Assembly (NCBI GenBank): GCA_947069175.1
Contig: CAMTDV010000030.1
Coordinates: 102,076,411-102,140,410, forward strand
Direction of reading: 5' to 3'
DNA from: Scalesia atractyloides
Taxonomy: Eukaryota > Streptophyta > Magnoliopsida > Asterales > Asteraceae
Length of the DNA stretch: 64,000 nucleotides
Shown: piece by piece, positions 43,694-56,715 of the stretch
Numbering within the stretch: position 1 is the first letter of the stretch
Layout of the letters: each line of letters begins with the position of its first letter
Made by a program: the position numbers and the translations under genes
Notes under the pieces: generated by a model
What the model saw: only the letters and a program-made list of their open reading frames with translations
Database searches by the model: none
What the model was told of the DNA's origin: nothing

Positions 43694-45440
43694 ATTATAT
43701 CTTCATACATGATACATCCACCTTTACTTTATTTGTTTTTTAATAATTATTATTCTTTAAAACCACCTGAGTATATTTCAAATTTAAATAGATACTGAAT
43801 GGAGGGCCCCCACAGACAACCTGAATTTCCAAAAAGGTGTTCGTCATCTTTAATATCTTCACTCACAGACACACATATATATAACTAGTTTATGTCTCGT
43901 TCGCGGGTGGCGCGTTAAATTGGATATTTTTTGGGTTTGATAACATATACGCATGTGTATCGGTTAATATATTGTATATACTACTATAACTTGGTCTCAA
44001 TAAAAACTACATCGAGACATAAATAAAATCTCAATAAAAGTTACATCGAGAAGTAAATAAAAATATGTTAGTCAAAAATAAAATTATTAAAGTTTATGAA
44101 CTTTAGAGTAACCTTATTAAAATCCATGAGTAGTAGCGTAAACTGGCGAATGTATAGAGAAAACTTAGTAAAGTTTAGGAATATTGAATGTAAAATCTTT
44201 AAAAATTATTTGTGGTACATGGGTAATTTCAGTTAACCTTACTTGCAATATCTAAACCACTCCACCACATGCTCTCTTTATATTGGAATCCGCATTGAAT
44301 TTTATATATACTGACTTGGAAAAGTGAAGTAGTGAACAACCAAAAAAATAATAAAGAGAACAAGTGGATGTCACATGGCATTCACTGGTTTGGGTGCCGT
44401 CTCTCTCTACCAATCGCAAAAAATCACATTCGCAGTCATTTTGATTGTATATACAGGTAATGAGGCGGGTTAACGTATAAAAGGGGATTTAAAAAGCAAA
44501 CGTACGAAGTTAACTCCGCATGAAGTATCATAAATACGCATGACAATAAATAATTACACATGAAGCTAGACATTTTTTTAGAACCGGAGAAGTTAAATAG
44601 TTATGTGACATATGAATAACTAATTACGCAACGTATAGAAATTTATTATGCAAAATATGTCAATAATTATACACCTCGTACATTAACAACCTTTTGTACT
44701 TTAACATTTATCTATCTATATATTATTTAGATTTAACGTAAGCATATATATAACTAGAGTAATTATGCTGAAATTATTATAGCTTTTGAACTAAGTATTT
44801 GTTATTAAACTATTTTGTGTAATTGTTCTAGTTTAAAATTGTACAGTAATAATAATTACTATGGTTGTCTATAGGTTTAGATGATTAATTTTATTTGTAC
44901 GAGATCTGACCCCTATATACATACACACATATAGAAAGGATATAAGAAAACCTAAAAGATACAAGAAAACTTCAAGAAAACCACTTTAAAAAACAAACAA
45001 AAAATATTTTTATTTTCTATTCTTTTTATATGTTACTAATATATCTGGAAATAAATAAATATATATGTACATGTATACATTCGCGGCTACATATATGTAA
45101 CACGTAAATCTATAGATTTTTTATTTGTTTCTTTGCAATATAACCTTATAAATAAAAAAATAAAAGTAAATATTAAAAAAGAAAAAACTAATCGGTTGAT
45201 GGTAGTTTTCTCGATTTTCAAGTTTTAATGATTTTCTGATTAACCTAACCATATATATATATATAATATATATATATATAATATAAATAAATTAAAACAA
45301 AAGGTACTTTGTATATATTTTAGTAATTACACCTAAAAATATACAAAATACTTTAGATGTTGTTTTCACTTGTTCTCGCAACTAGAGTTCGTTTTCATTA
45401 TCTTCGTTATATTTATATATATATATATATATATATATAA
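43694..45440. other. Noncoding AT-rich DNA
   Basis: No gene or clear element. TA tracts occur at 45252-45283 and 45415-45440. A pair of similar segments lies at about 43995-44070 (aaaaactacatcgaga and aaaagttacatcgaga). Confidence 0.55.
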
Positions 45441-45550
45441 TTACATATGGGGAGCCTTGGTTTCCACTTATGGAAGTATTAAAGAGGGAATATATATATA
45501 TATATATGGGGAGCCTTGGTTTCCACTTATGGAAGTATTAAAGAGGGAAT
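45441..45550. repeat. Recent tandem duplication with TA spacer
   Basis: The segment atggggagccttggtttcca to aagagggaa (about 45 bp) occurs twice without change, at 45447-45490 and 45507-45549, separated by a TA run. Confidence 0.9.
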
Positions 45551-46011
45551 TATTGGATTTGTCACTAACGAAAGCAGTATTATTATTGAACATGGATTAG
45601 GATCCATAATGGAGTGGTTAATAAAGAAACACAACTAGTAGCAAATGTTCTTTTATTTAGGTACAAGATGAGCCTATACATAACCACTCTATTATATTAT
45701 AGCATCTATCTTGGGTGTTTTATCTAAAAAATTACACCACACGTATTCATTAGCAATGCTGATTTTCCAATGAATCTAAACATACAATATAAAACATGTT
45801 AAATCACTTTGTCGTGTTTAACACTCTTGGGATGCAAATTATATATAATCGCATTAAAAACTCACTTTAGGTAGCCTACTATTGATTAATCAAGATATGT
45901 TTGATGAAATCTGAGTCTCTCTAGCAGGAGCCTTAAGTTCAAATCCAGTTTTCTCGGGTTTTCCTACCATTGACCTCTTAAAGCCACATGTTTGGCGCAA
46001 ACGACGTTTTA
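45551..46011. other. Noncoding DNA
   Basis: AT-rich, with no ORF of note and no element ends seen. Confidence 0.5.
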
Positions 46012-46340
46012 CCTGTTCCCGTTAATTAGTGGGACATTGACGGGGCCCTGTAAATTTTTCTAGTTACGTGTTCTCGTGGATAATTTTTTTGATATGTGAT
46101 GAATTGTTGACATCATAATAAACTGAACTTCTATGATTCTTTATGAATCTATAAGTGCATACATGTTCCCGTTGATTAGCGGGACATTGACGGGTCCTGT
46201 GAATTTTTCTAGCTACTTGTTGTCGTGGATAATTTTTTTTATGTGTTCTTATGGATAATTTTTTGATATGTGAGTAATGGTTGGCATCATAATAATAAAC
46301 TGAACTTCTATGATTCTTTATAAATCTATAAGTATCTAAT
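46012..46340. repeat. Diverged tandem duplication of about 155 bp
   Basis: Two units starting gttcccgttaattagtggga and gttcccgttgattagcggga (46014 and 46167) and ending tgattctttatgaatctata/tgattctttataaatctata. The second unit contains an extra partial copy of tcgtggataatttttt. Confidence 0.85.
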
Positions 46341-47828
46341 GTGTTGTAAGTGAATAGTAATAACATGAGTACTAATAACTAAAACCTTTATGTTAAACTT
46401 TTATAAACAGGAAAACCGTTGCTTTGTATTAAATGCTGTAACAGATGAAGCGTTACTAAAGTACATAATTTGAGATGCCTTTCAACTTTCAAAGATAAGA
46501 ATTATTTTTTAACCCAAAGATGTTTTATATGGGCTATACAAAAAAACAAAAGCTCCGATAAATATCCAGCCCAGCCCATCAAAGACTAGACGTCTAGACC
46601 TGCTCAAAACTCAGTGCTAATCAAAAACAGACCTTGGTTGATAAATATCCAGCCCAGCCCATCAAAGACTAAATTTGGCTTTTTTATTTAAAATTGTTAT
46701 ACTAATTTCATGAACAACAAAAATATATATATATATATATACCAATATATGCGTTATTATTATTGTTTAAGTTATACCATAAAATCCATAATGTCTGGTT
46801 GTTTTTTACACAATTAGTTCCAAGTTCCAAGCCGTTCAATCGTACAATAAACTGTAAAAACCAGACGACTTGCTTCTATGTAGGCGGTCCAATCAATTTT
46901 AACCATCTCTCTCTCTCTCTAAAAGACCGTACTGTGTCATCTTACAAACTTTCTGGTGACGCACCCGGTTACCTGAGTGTCATTCGTTTCTTTCTGCTTA
47001 TGATCATGGTAAGTAGTTTCATTCCACCATAGACTCATGGGGAAGTGGCCAACAACTATCAACCAATGTTGCATTTGACGTATAAACACATTTGTACGCG
47101 TACACTTACAAATCATTGAGGTCGTCCCTTGTGAGAACCCGATAGCCACTAAACCCAAGCACTAGAGACAAACCAAGCAAATATGATCTTCAAACATTCA
47201 GAACTATGTATATTGGACTAATTTCACATGATATCACTAAAATATAAATATATGTTAAATTTGAATCCGACAGTCGAGTAACGCCTTATTTTTCGACATT
47301 AATATCCATGATGTGATATTGTGTGAGCCCAAACAAAATAATCAAAGCCCAAAAAGAAAAAAAATAACCAAAAAAGAGGATCAAAGCGACACTGTATATA
47401 TCAAAGCAAGTGACACTTTATATTTTGGATTATTTTGCTAGTTGGGTTGTTTATGTTAAGTTGTGGTGTTTAGGTTGGGCCCTTGGATTATTTCGCGGGA
47501 ATAGTCTTTACAATTATACAGATAAACGATAATTTTTTTCTTTTTTCTCCATTCACAGCCACTTCCTAAAATATATAGAACTCACTCACAAGTTAACGTG
47601 CTCTCAATGCTCTAAAGCCCATCAAAACATTTCAACAATTAATGGTTATAATATCACATAAATTCCCAAACCAAAGTGGTCAATTATGGTTAATTTCAAA
47701 GAGTTGACCCGATACGGTAAAAAAACAATTCCGCAGTCACCTTATCACTGAAACATGGTGATACCGAAAAGATATTGAGGTTCACCACAATAGATATTTT
47801 ACCCTCCAACAACAACATATTTTATGGC
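46341..47828. other. Noncoding DNA
   Basis: No gene supported. The words gataaatatccagcccagcc and catcaaagacta occur twice (about 46556 and 46639). A CT repeat lies at 46907-46920 and a TA repeat at 46724-46740. Confidence 0.5.
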
Positions 47829-48150
47829 TTAGAAGTTGTTTGGCAACTTCTGAATGGTTAAGTGCGAAACGAGTAAGAGGTCTAAACCATTAAGTGCTGA
47901 ACCAGTAAGAAGTCTGAACCATTAAGAGCCAGTATAATGTTTAACCGTTCAGAGGCAAATGTATAACCAATTCAGATTAAAGGTCTTCACAATTCAGATT
48001 TAGTATAATGTTAACCATTCAGAGGCAAATGTCTGAACCATTCAGACATTTGCTCGCGAAACAAACAGTCTGAATCATTAAGTGTTGAACCAGTAAGAGG
48101 TCTGAACCATTAAGAGTCTCATTAAGAGGTAAACAAACAACCTCTTAATG
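47829..48150. mobile_element. MITE-like element
   Basis: The left end ttagaagttgtttggcaact and the inverted right end ttaagaggttgtttgtttac are related, and each also contains its own small inverted repeat. The interior repeats ctgaaccattaagag several times. The ends suggest a hAT- or Harbinger-type MITE; the target duplication could not be fixed. Confidence 0.4.
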
Positions 48151-49194
48151 ATTTGTATGAACTTAGGCCACGAGGTTTCCCATTGTGATTAATGCTAAGA
48201 AGAATTCATACTTGAATCAACCATTACAACACATGTCTGGCAACAACACTAAGTTACCACCCACATGATTTGAGATGTTATTTAAATCGTTGAAATATCC
48301 TCAACTAGACACAACTCTTACGGAATTTTGTGGGTTAGGGTTTATGTTTTGTTTTCCCTTGATTACCCATGGTCTTGGAAGCGCCTTGATGCTTCCGAAT
48401 CCCACCCCCACCCATGGTGGCCACTTCTTATGTGCTCACATCAACCTCCACCTTGTTGACGTCAACATTAGACTTAAAATATTTTTTAAGACTTAATTAG
48501 CTTCGAAAACGTTAACTTTTCCACGGTTTAACGTGCCACAATATTACTATGTGAAGGAAAATTCCTTTTACGGTTTAACGTGCCACAATATTACTATGTG
48601 AAGGAAAATTACTTTTATGGTTTTCGATCTATATAAAACATGTATTGATATCCTCTTAGGTATGGTTTGTTTGATTACTAACAAAGTGTCGATGCCATAG
48701 TAAACAACGCGTATTTTTACTAGTTACATAAAATTAAAATGGATAGGCGTTTTTCATAAATTTTATATGCTTTGAATACACGCAAGTATTTAGAAAATTT
48801 TGAAATTCGATCATGTAACAATTGACAGGTCGAAACGTGCTCCTCTAAAGTTAGAAACCACATATCGTGGGGATTTAGCTTCGTAATCGTGTATCTTGTG
48901 ATTGATTTAAACACAATTTTGGAAAAGTGCCAAGAAAAAAAAAACAGTATCTTGGAAATTAGATTCCAGATTTTGGTGCGCACCTTCTTTTATTTATTTT
49001 AAAAAGTCAACTGAAGGGTTGGGTAATATATGTTTTAAATTGCTAACATATTTGTTAAGTTTTTTTTTTAACGGACAATGTGTTATATATTATAAACAAA
49101 CTAGCAAGGCACTAGCGCTTGGTGTAAGATTCCCAACATTTTCGCTTTCTCGATTAAAGATCTTCTCGTATTAATAAAGAGATAAGGGCTTCGG
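48151..49194. other. Noncoding DNA with a short tandem duplication
   Basis: At 48519-48616 a 57-bp unit (acggtttaacgtgccacaat to gaaggaaaatt) is repeated in tandem with almost no change. The ORF at 48720-48983 (minus) has no recognisable feature and is not called. Confidence 0.6.
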
Positions 49195-49470
49195 AGAAAA
49201 AGAGGGAAGTGATTCAAAGTATTATCATGATCGTTTGCTGGAGTCTGTGGCGTGCTAGAAATAGTTGTAAATTCTCCAAATCTGCGGTTAAGATAGATAG
49301 TATTCTTAGTGAGGTCAAGGCTTTGGGTTATATGTGGTTCTCAAATTGATCGAAGCACAAAGGGATAGAATGGGAGGAGTGGGTTTCGTTTGTAAATATG
49401 TAGTTATGTAGTCTTTGTGTTTTGTCCCTTTGTGTTTTAATGAAGTTTACTTTTCAAAAAAAAAAAAGCA
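49195..49470 (+). pseudogene. LINE ORF2 3' end with poly-A, plus strand
   Basis: A frame reads IIMIVCWSLWRARNSCKFSK and SILSEVKALGYMWFSN, then a stop, then SKHKGIEWEEWVSF. This W-x-x-W-x-x-RN ... E-x-K-x-L pattern is the C-terminal end of plant LINE reverse-transcriptase proteins. A poly-A run at 49457-49468 follows about 60 bp after the end, as in a LINE 3' end. The rest of the LINE is absent (5' truncation). Confidence 0.7.
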
Positions 49471-49541
49471 AGGCACTAGTAACCATTACAACGCTAGCAT
49501 AAGCTAGCTGCCCACCCGCTGATCACTAATTAAAGTCAAAA

Positions 49542-49934
49542 CTATACTGGGTTCCATTCTTGTGATACAAGTTTGGCCCAATTTTTCACCCATATCGTTT
49601 TGAGCTCAGCCAACATATTGCCAATGTCTAGCCGTTTGGATTTGAACACAATGCCGTTTCTTGTCCCCCAAATAATCCAACAAGCGGTAAGAACTACTGA
49701 TTGGAGCATTCTCCCCCAACACATTTGTGAATGTTGAGGAGATCCGGGGTGAGAAGACGAAAGTGGAATCCAACACCATGTGGAGATGCGATGCCAAATG
49801 ATGATGCAACATAGCAAGAGGTGAATAAGTGCTCCACTGTTTTTTTCTGCCGTTTCACGCAATGGACATAACAATGAGTTAACCGAGATTCTTCTTCTTG
49901 TCAAAGCAGTTCTTGATGGTAGCGGATCCAACAT
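49542..49934 (-). pseudogene. LINE ORF2 C-terminal fragment, minus strand
   Basis: An open frame of 130 residues. It has TRRRISVNSLLCPLRETAEK, where a zinc-binding RT motif is expected, and ends CWIIWGTRNGIVFKSKRLDI and ELKTIWVKNWAKL. This is the zf-RVT and C-terminal region of a plant LINE. Frame changes are likely in the middle (the C-x-x-C ... H-x-x-x-x-C spacing is disturbed). It points the opposite way from the LINE end at 49195-49470. Confidence 0.7.
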
Positions 49935-51419
49935 ATTTGTTAAATAACATGTGTGTGTTCGAGTTATTTGATGTTTATATTCTAAGAAGTCATAGGTCTT
50001 GTTAATATATATCCGTTAAGTTTGTGTAATATGATTGTTTTAGTCTTGCGATAAAGTAGAGGGACTATTTTTTTTAATTTACTAAAAATGATCTCAACCC
50101 TTTTCTAATGATACCATAACAAGATACACTCAAGAAAAATCACAACTAGTATATCTTCTGAGAACATGACTAAAAAATGGAAGTTAGTCTTATGAACAAT
50201 AAAATCACTTATTTTATTATATAATTACAAACTTTTCATATGTTTGATAACCAACAAAGGTCACTTTGTCTATGTTTAGTGAAGAACCAAGAGGAGAGAA
50301 GGGAGAAGACTAGAAAGGAAGAAATAGGAACGAAGAGTGAGAAATTGGTTTCTCTGGTCCCTTCTTTGATTATATATATACACACACGTGCACGATTCAC
50401 TCGATGATCTAGAATGTTGTGACGAATTCAGGATTTTTTCCAATGAATTCTATGTTTTTAGTTGCTCTAATTTTGTATAATCCAAGGTATCGACACACAC
50501 AAAAAGTAGTGACATGCCCAAAAGAATATCGACACAAGTTTCACTTTGATTGAAAACCATAAAAAAGAATACCGGTATCAGTTCCGATACTGATACCGAC
50601 ATTGTTCAGCTGGAATCTGCTCGATTCATCACAATACCGGTACAACATATCGACACTCGTTATAGCCTTCGATACCAAAAGATATTTTATTTTGAATACA
50701 CCTTTGTTTTCAACAGAGATTATACTGGAACTTTGAGAGAGAAAAAATCTATATAATAAAACTATATATTCAGTTTCTTTTTTCAAGTTAAAAAACACAA
50801 ATGTCAAAGAAAAATTTAATTAAATGAAACTAAAATAATTAAAGATGTACATTATTTATATTATAAGGGTTGAATTGAAATAAAAAAAAAAGAAAGAGAA
50901 TACTATATATAATATATTATATTTATAAAATATAATTTATTCAATTTTGGTAATTTGCGGACCAATAAGTGTATATTTTTATAAGAAAACTTGCCTTAAA
51001 AAATAAGATTGGTTGGTAAACCTCACATTTCCGACTTAAAAATATTTTTGATGTAATATGGATCTTGCATTCTTGCCTACATTATAGGGAACTAGACATT
51101 AGCATTTACTTATGATGTTGATATGTAGTCATAAGTCATGGAATGATGTCACTTAATAGTAAAGTAGGTTTGTAACATATTTATTTTGTTCTTATTTACC
51201 TAATCGTCTAAAACTTCTAGTGCAAAGATGTGTTAGAATAATGTCAAAGAAACACGAAGAAAAGTAAAAGATGGGCAAACATGTCAAATAAGCAAGAAGA
51301 AAAGTTACATACAAATCGAAAAAGATTATATATATCATCCATCCTTAAGTAAAACCTTAGTATTTTATAAAATATAGCATATAGCATTAGTTACAAATAC
51401 ATGTTAGATTTAACTCTGC
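49935..51419. other. Noncoding DNA
   Basis: No gene supported. At about 50570-50670 there are repeated and inverted forms of ataccggtatc/gatactgataccg. The two opposed ORFs over this segment are a result of that symmetry. A TA/CA repeat lies near 50370. Confidence 0.5.
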
Positions 51420-51626
51420 CAAGGACATCTCTGAGAATTCATGTATCCTGTTCGAGCTCGAAAAACGTGCCCTTATGCCTTAACGATTTGTAAATGAGTC
51501 TTACTAGAAATTGGTATGGGTTTACTATTTTAAAAAAATTAACATATGTATATCAGATTGTTTTTTAAAACATATGCCTCGCGAAATCACGGGCCCTGTG
51601 CGGAAGTCATCTCCGCACACCATCTA
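51420..51626. mobile_element. Small hAT-like MITE, copy 2 (decayed)
   Basis: It shares ctgagaattc, ttcgagctcgaaaaacgtg, ccttaacga and a cgggcc-containing segment with 36314-36594 in the same order. The right end is altered and no target duplication is visible. Confidence 0.5.
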
Positions 51627-52825
51627 AGTCTCTTATGTATATCAGATTGTTTTTCAATCTAAGCCTACTACAAAGGTCTAGCAACTTTGCGTTGAAAGGA
51701 CTTATTACCTGAACTATACCGGCCCTCCCTTTGGACCAAGAGAGATCTAGTAGATTTTTTCATGAAACTCCCTTAAATTGATGGGTTCATCCTCCGAGCA
51801 AGGTTGATAGCAAGATCATTTACATAGAAGGTTAATGACTTTCAGTCCTCGCCAATTGCGACCAGGGTGAGAAGGAAAACCAAACCATGACCAAAATAAA
51901 TAGATAAAAAAACACAAGATAATCTAATCAGTTTTGAAACTGATAGTTTGTCTATGGTTTTTTATAACCCAGTTTTATGGTTATCATTAATATCAACCTT
52001 TGTACTTTTATTTTTTATAAATAACTTACTATATGGTTGAAATGTTAGAATTTTTGTAAATAGTATATTATTTGCACCACTTTTTTTTCTTATGAATTAG
52101 TGGGTTAGTTGCTTTTATTGGATTTCTTGATTGAATGGGCTTGAATTGTTTGTAATAATAAATGATTTGCTATAAAATCACTTTTAATGTTGTCATTATT
52201 TGTCTCTATGGCGCTTAGATAAGAATCGCGTGTTTTAAAAATCGACACCATCAAATCACTTTTAATGTTGTCATAAAAACCGACACCATCAAATCACTTT
52301 TAATGTTGTCATTATTTGTTTCAATTTAGTTATGAAAAAAACTAATAATTTTTTTTGTATCCCATCAACACCATCAAACTATGTCAACAATTTCTAAAGG
52401 TAAGTCAAAATAATTCTACCTTTAACATTCTACATTTTTCCTTAGGGCAAATAGCACAAAAACTTAAGTACTTTTGGTTTTTTTCTCATAAAAGTCCCTC
52501 AACTCAAGTTTTGCATATTAAAATCCCTTTCTTGTTAATATTGAACATAGTTATGATTTAACCTATGCATCACGTTACTTCGCTCAAGTGTCCATTTTCG
52601 TTCTTTCTTATGAGGCTTATATTATTAACACAAGAAAAGAGCGGTGAATATATGTATTCGCAAATTGTTCTTCTAAGTTCCAAGCTGATTCGAGTCTGTA
52701 CATCGCAACAATTCGACTATGTAAACATTTCTACTTCCTATTCTCAAAATCTAAAATTCAAAGTTAGAATCTTTTAATCTTGATCCTCTTTACAAACGAA
52801 CAATCCAAGTTGTCTCTGTTTATGA
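51627..52825. other. Noncoding DNA with a triple repeat
   Basis: The segment aaatcacttttaatgttgtc occurs three times (about 52176, 52254 and 52290). The latter two lie in a unit beginning cgacaccatc. No gene supported. Confidence 0.55.
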
Positions 52826-53740
52826 TTAAGTAGGCTTGGCAAAACACGCCTACCCATTCCATTTTGGGTTTATATGGGCATTTTAAATTTCAAGATGGGT
52901 TAAGTTGGGCCAAACAAAATCACTCACTTGGTTAAGATGGTTTGTGAAGTGCTAGATAAAAAAAGAGTAGTCGGGATGGGTATGAGATAAAAACCCAAGC
53001 AGGTCCGGATGAGTCAAAATCTCTTAACTAAGTTGTTTTCTGACCTAAATTTCACACGCTTTTTGTTAACCGACGATCACTCATCAAGGGGTGAGAAAAT
53101 AAACCGTCATAACTGATAACTGAACCATAACCGACATAATAGATGGTTATGGTTATGAAACTTTGTTTACCTGACCAATCGGTTATGGTTATAGTTAGGA
53201 AGCTTTGGTTAACTGATATAAATGAAACTGAAGCGAATTTGTAATGTGAAGTCTATATAATGGATTTATGTTTTACATAAATCATATAGAGGTATTTACT
53301 AAGATAAAACTATGTTAGTAACAAAATGATCTTGATGTAGATGCCTTTATTTTGATGAAGAATTGAGGTAGTTTAATCGTAATTTTTTGTTGTTGTGAAT
53401 TACCTTATTAAAAGGAATCTCACTTGGGTAGTTTAACCAAAAAGTGTAGTCTTAGTTGTCTTATAAAAAAAGACCCAAACTAAGTCCAAATTGTAGTTGT
53501 CTTATACAAAACGACTCAAACTAAGTCTAAATTGTGCACCCCCTAATACACACCCTTATTATTATAAATCTTGATTGGTTAACTAACCAAAATTAACCAA
53601 AACCGACTTCATAACTGATTAATCATAACCGACGTTCGGTTATGGTTAAAGAAATACCATAAGCGAAGCTAGTAGTTATGGCTATGGTTAATGGTAAAAA
53701 CCAAAGTAAACCGACTTATACACATCCATGGTTACAGGTA
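52826..53740. other. hAT-like repeat region
   Basis: The left part (ggcttggcaaaacacgcctacc) and the right edge (inverted: ccatggatgtgtataagtcg) look like the ends of plant hAT elements. Many forms of ggttatggtta and taaccgac, in both orientations, lie inside. A tandem duplication of about 56 bp is at 53450-53535 (agttgtcttat ... aactaagtc). No transposase is present and the ends are uncertain. Confidence 0.35.
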
Positions 53741-54894
53741 AAAGGATTATGGGAGGGAGAGGGAAGATAGTTGGGTCTAGTGTTTGCAAAAGGAATGAAA
53801 TGTGTTATTGTACAAAATGTCCCTCACTCTTAAAATTTTAAAGACACGTGTCTATGTTGGAAGTCTTCTTAGACTTCCTACCCCAACACAATTTTCTGTT
53901 TAATCTTTCCCCTCTGTAACAATATTGTGTAATATCATGAGAAAACTACATATAAATGATAAATTAAAAACCTAACTAAAAAAAACCTAAAAAACATATT
54001 AATTTTTTTATAAAAGATCGCTATTTTTATGTACAAAAAAATTTCAAAAAAAAAGTTGTACTGCACATGTGTATTATATGCTTAGTTAGTTTTTTGTTTT
54101 CTCATTTAAACTAGTTTTCTCATAATCCATCCCAAAGTTTGTGATTTTTATTAAAAAATAATAATAATAAATGTTTGTATGTTTTTTAGGCCTTTTTAGT
54201 TAGTTTTTTTGTTTTTCTTATTTAAACTAGTTTTCTCATAATTCATCCCCTAACAATATAAGTGTCCCTTCGTGACGTCTGCTCTACCTACCTAAAATCA
54301 TATTTTAATTTGCATTATTTTTTAAAAGGCAAATTATATTAAAAAAACTATGCATATTCCTTAAGTAAATAATATGTTTATATGTGCAATTAATTGTTAT
54401 TTAGGCAAACCAATGACGGGATCAGACTTGAATAGAAAGTTGTTCAACAAATATTGATATATTGACAGTCACTTGTTTGTTTAAACAGTACGCGAAATAA
54501 TTTATGCAAAATAAATAAAACTAATGGTTTCAAACATAGGTGATCTGTCACATAAAATCACTATTATATAATAATAATAATAGTAATAATAATACTAATA
54601 ATAGTTTATATCATTGTTTTTATTACTATTATTGTTATTATTATTAATGTTTTTACTATTATTTCATTGATGTTATAACATGTGTACATGTGTATTACAC
54701 ATGTTGAATAATAAAACTTTTTCTTGTTATAAATCTAATAAAAAAAAGAATAGTATTGTCCGTATAAATCTTATATAAAAATGCATAAAAATATGATTTT
54801 GGTAAGATATAATTCAAAAGTATCATTATTATTACTTATAAATTAAAAATATATTTGAAGTAGAACAAATTTTGTAGAAAGGGTTAGCATATCT
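53741..54894. other. Noncoding AT-rich DNA
   Basis: It contains a diverged duplication (ttagttagttttttgtttt to ctagttttctcataat) at about 54081-54130 and 54198-54243. A trinucleotide-rich inverted segment lies at about 54560-54660 (aataataata facing tattattatt). No gene supported. Confidence 0.55.
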
Positions 54895-55734
54895 TGTCAC
54901 ACCCCAACCGATTGCGGAATCATCGGGGTAGTGGTACTAGGTGAACCAGATTGTCTCAAGAGATTCCATAACAATTATTTAAAGATAATAAATCAACATT
55001 TAACATCCAATACTATTAAACTCATAATATCCTTAAACAATCATTACATTAACAAAATCCCTTAAACAGTAAAATCTGATCCGCTCTCCCCTAGATTTAT
55101 TACACTTGGAACTAAACAAAATAAAACAAAACTAAACTACGCAAGCCACATCCAAGCCTCCAAGCTACAAAATCCTCATCCTGTTACATACGTTAAAATA
55201 CAAGTCAATACAATTAAGTAAAGGTGAGCATACAGGTTTAAGTACTACTAGCATAATCGAGAAAGCGTTAGCGAAATAACCTAACTACATATCATGATAC
55301 ACCGAAACATTTCACACAGATTAACATAGGCTTATTTCTCATGCTAACTACCGTGAGAAGGCTTGCGCGTCCATCCTAACTAGACCCCGTCGGGTGTAAG
55401 CCACACTATAGTACCATACTAGCTAAGGAGGCAAGTTAACGAAAATAAGTCCTAGTCACATGTTTCTAGCATCACGTATTGAGCATATATAATCAGATTA
55501 TTCGCGTGTGATAAACAGTTTGATCTGTGTAGTGATTTTGATATAGGAACGTATGTAACACCCAAAAAGTGCGTTAAAGCAAAAATGGGTCAAGTATACT
55601 CATTGTGAGTGCGTTTAGGTAAGAGTTCGGGATCTGAGGAGAGTCGAGAAGAGCACCGGATCAGCCTGCATACGCGAACGGAAGTGCATCAGTCTCCGAA
55701 AAGCTGAAACGGTAAGTTTTGGTTGGGCAGTAGA

Positions 55735-56049
55735 CAAGTTCGGGCGAACTTGTGTGTAAACACACAAGTTCGAGCGAACTTGTATGATTTTGCTGAGTTT
55801 GGTGCCAAGTTCGGTTGAACTTGGTAAGATTCTTAAGAATCTTGTCAAGTTCGGGCGAACTTGTAAGAACCTCTTACTGGGAAGACAAGTTCGGGCGAAC
55901 TTGCTTGATTTCTTGGAAAATTAGGCAAGTTCGAGCGAACTTGTGAGATGATTTGATGAAATTGGCTCAAGTTCGGTCGAACTTGACCCATTTGGGTACA
56001 AGTTCGGTCGAACTTGACCTGTTGTGCTGGGGATTCTCGAGCGAACTTG
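55735..56049. repeat. Palindrome cluster 1, R-U5 side of third LTR
   Basis: Eight copies of CAAGTTCGNNCGAACTTG start at 55735, 55765, 55806, 55846, 55886, 55926, 55968 and 55999, and a ninth partial copy ends at 56049. Arms are nearly constant (one copy has TT in place of TC); the central two bases vary (gg, ag, gt). Spacing is about 30-42 bp. In-frame readings on the minus strand give a QVRPNL-type repeat, which is a by-product. Confidence 0.95.
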
Positions 56050-56680
56050 ATGTTTTCGGGTCCAAAATCTTGCGTTTTCGCGTCGTTTGCTGAGAAAAAT
56101 CGAGTGTTCATCCCTCCAACCCTGTGCTACTGAGCAAACTTAGGTCGGAGAAGTCTTTTAGAGCTGTTTTAGCCGTTTTACAAAAGCGTGGGCTAATCCG
56201 GGCGAACTCAGGTTCGTTCGGATTAGTCCAGCTTGTGTAAACCAACATAAACGTCCTTGTGCTTCCAGAAAATGCTTCGTTTCATACCAGAAAATGAACA
56301 AAACACCATCAAAAGTCCGTATCTTGTGTAGAAATCAATGGTTTTCAAAGGTTTTTCTCAGATCTATCACTTACAAGCCGAGATCTTGCAGATTTCGTCT
56401 TTGGGAAGTCTCTACTATCGCCAAACGAACTCGTATTGTGTAGATCTAAGCTTAAAACAGAAGTTTTTGAAGAAAAAAATAAAGGTTTTCGTAAAAGAAT
56501 GAGTTTTGATGAAAACGAAGGCTACGGCTTGTGCCAAAATCGTTGTAAACCTTTGTAGTTCGTTGATAAACGTTGTTGCAATGAAATCGGGTTGATTCTT
56601 ACTTAGAACACGAAGGTTTCGGGTTTTGAGAGCTCTGGGCGAACTTGGTCAGCAAGGGGAGCATGAATGAGGAGCATGGG

Positions 56681-56690
56681 TATTTATAGG
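56681..56690 (-). promoter_or_regulatory. TATA box of third LTR
   Basis: The minus strand reads TCCTATAAATACCC, a strong plant TATA box, about 610 bp inside the U3 end. Palindrome cluster 2 lies directly upstream in element sense (26-216 bp away). Confidence 0.6.
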
Positions 56691-56715
56691 AGAAGGCAAA
56701 AAGTGAGGCTGGCAA

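Noticed and set aside
55615..56111. Minus-strand ORFs with repeated QVRPNL-type peptides.
   Set aside because: They are a by-product of the DNA palindrome array; the frame is not kept along the cluster.
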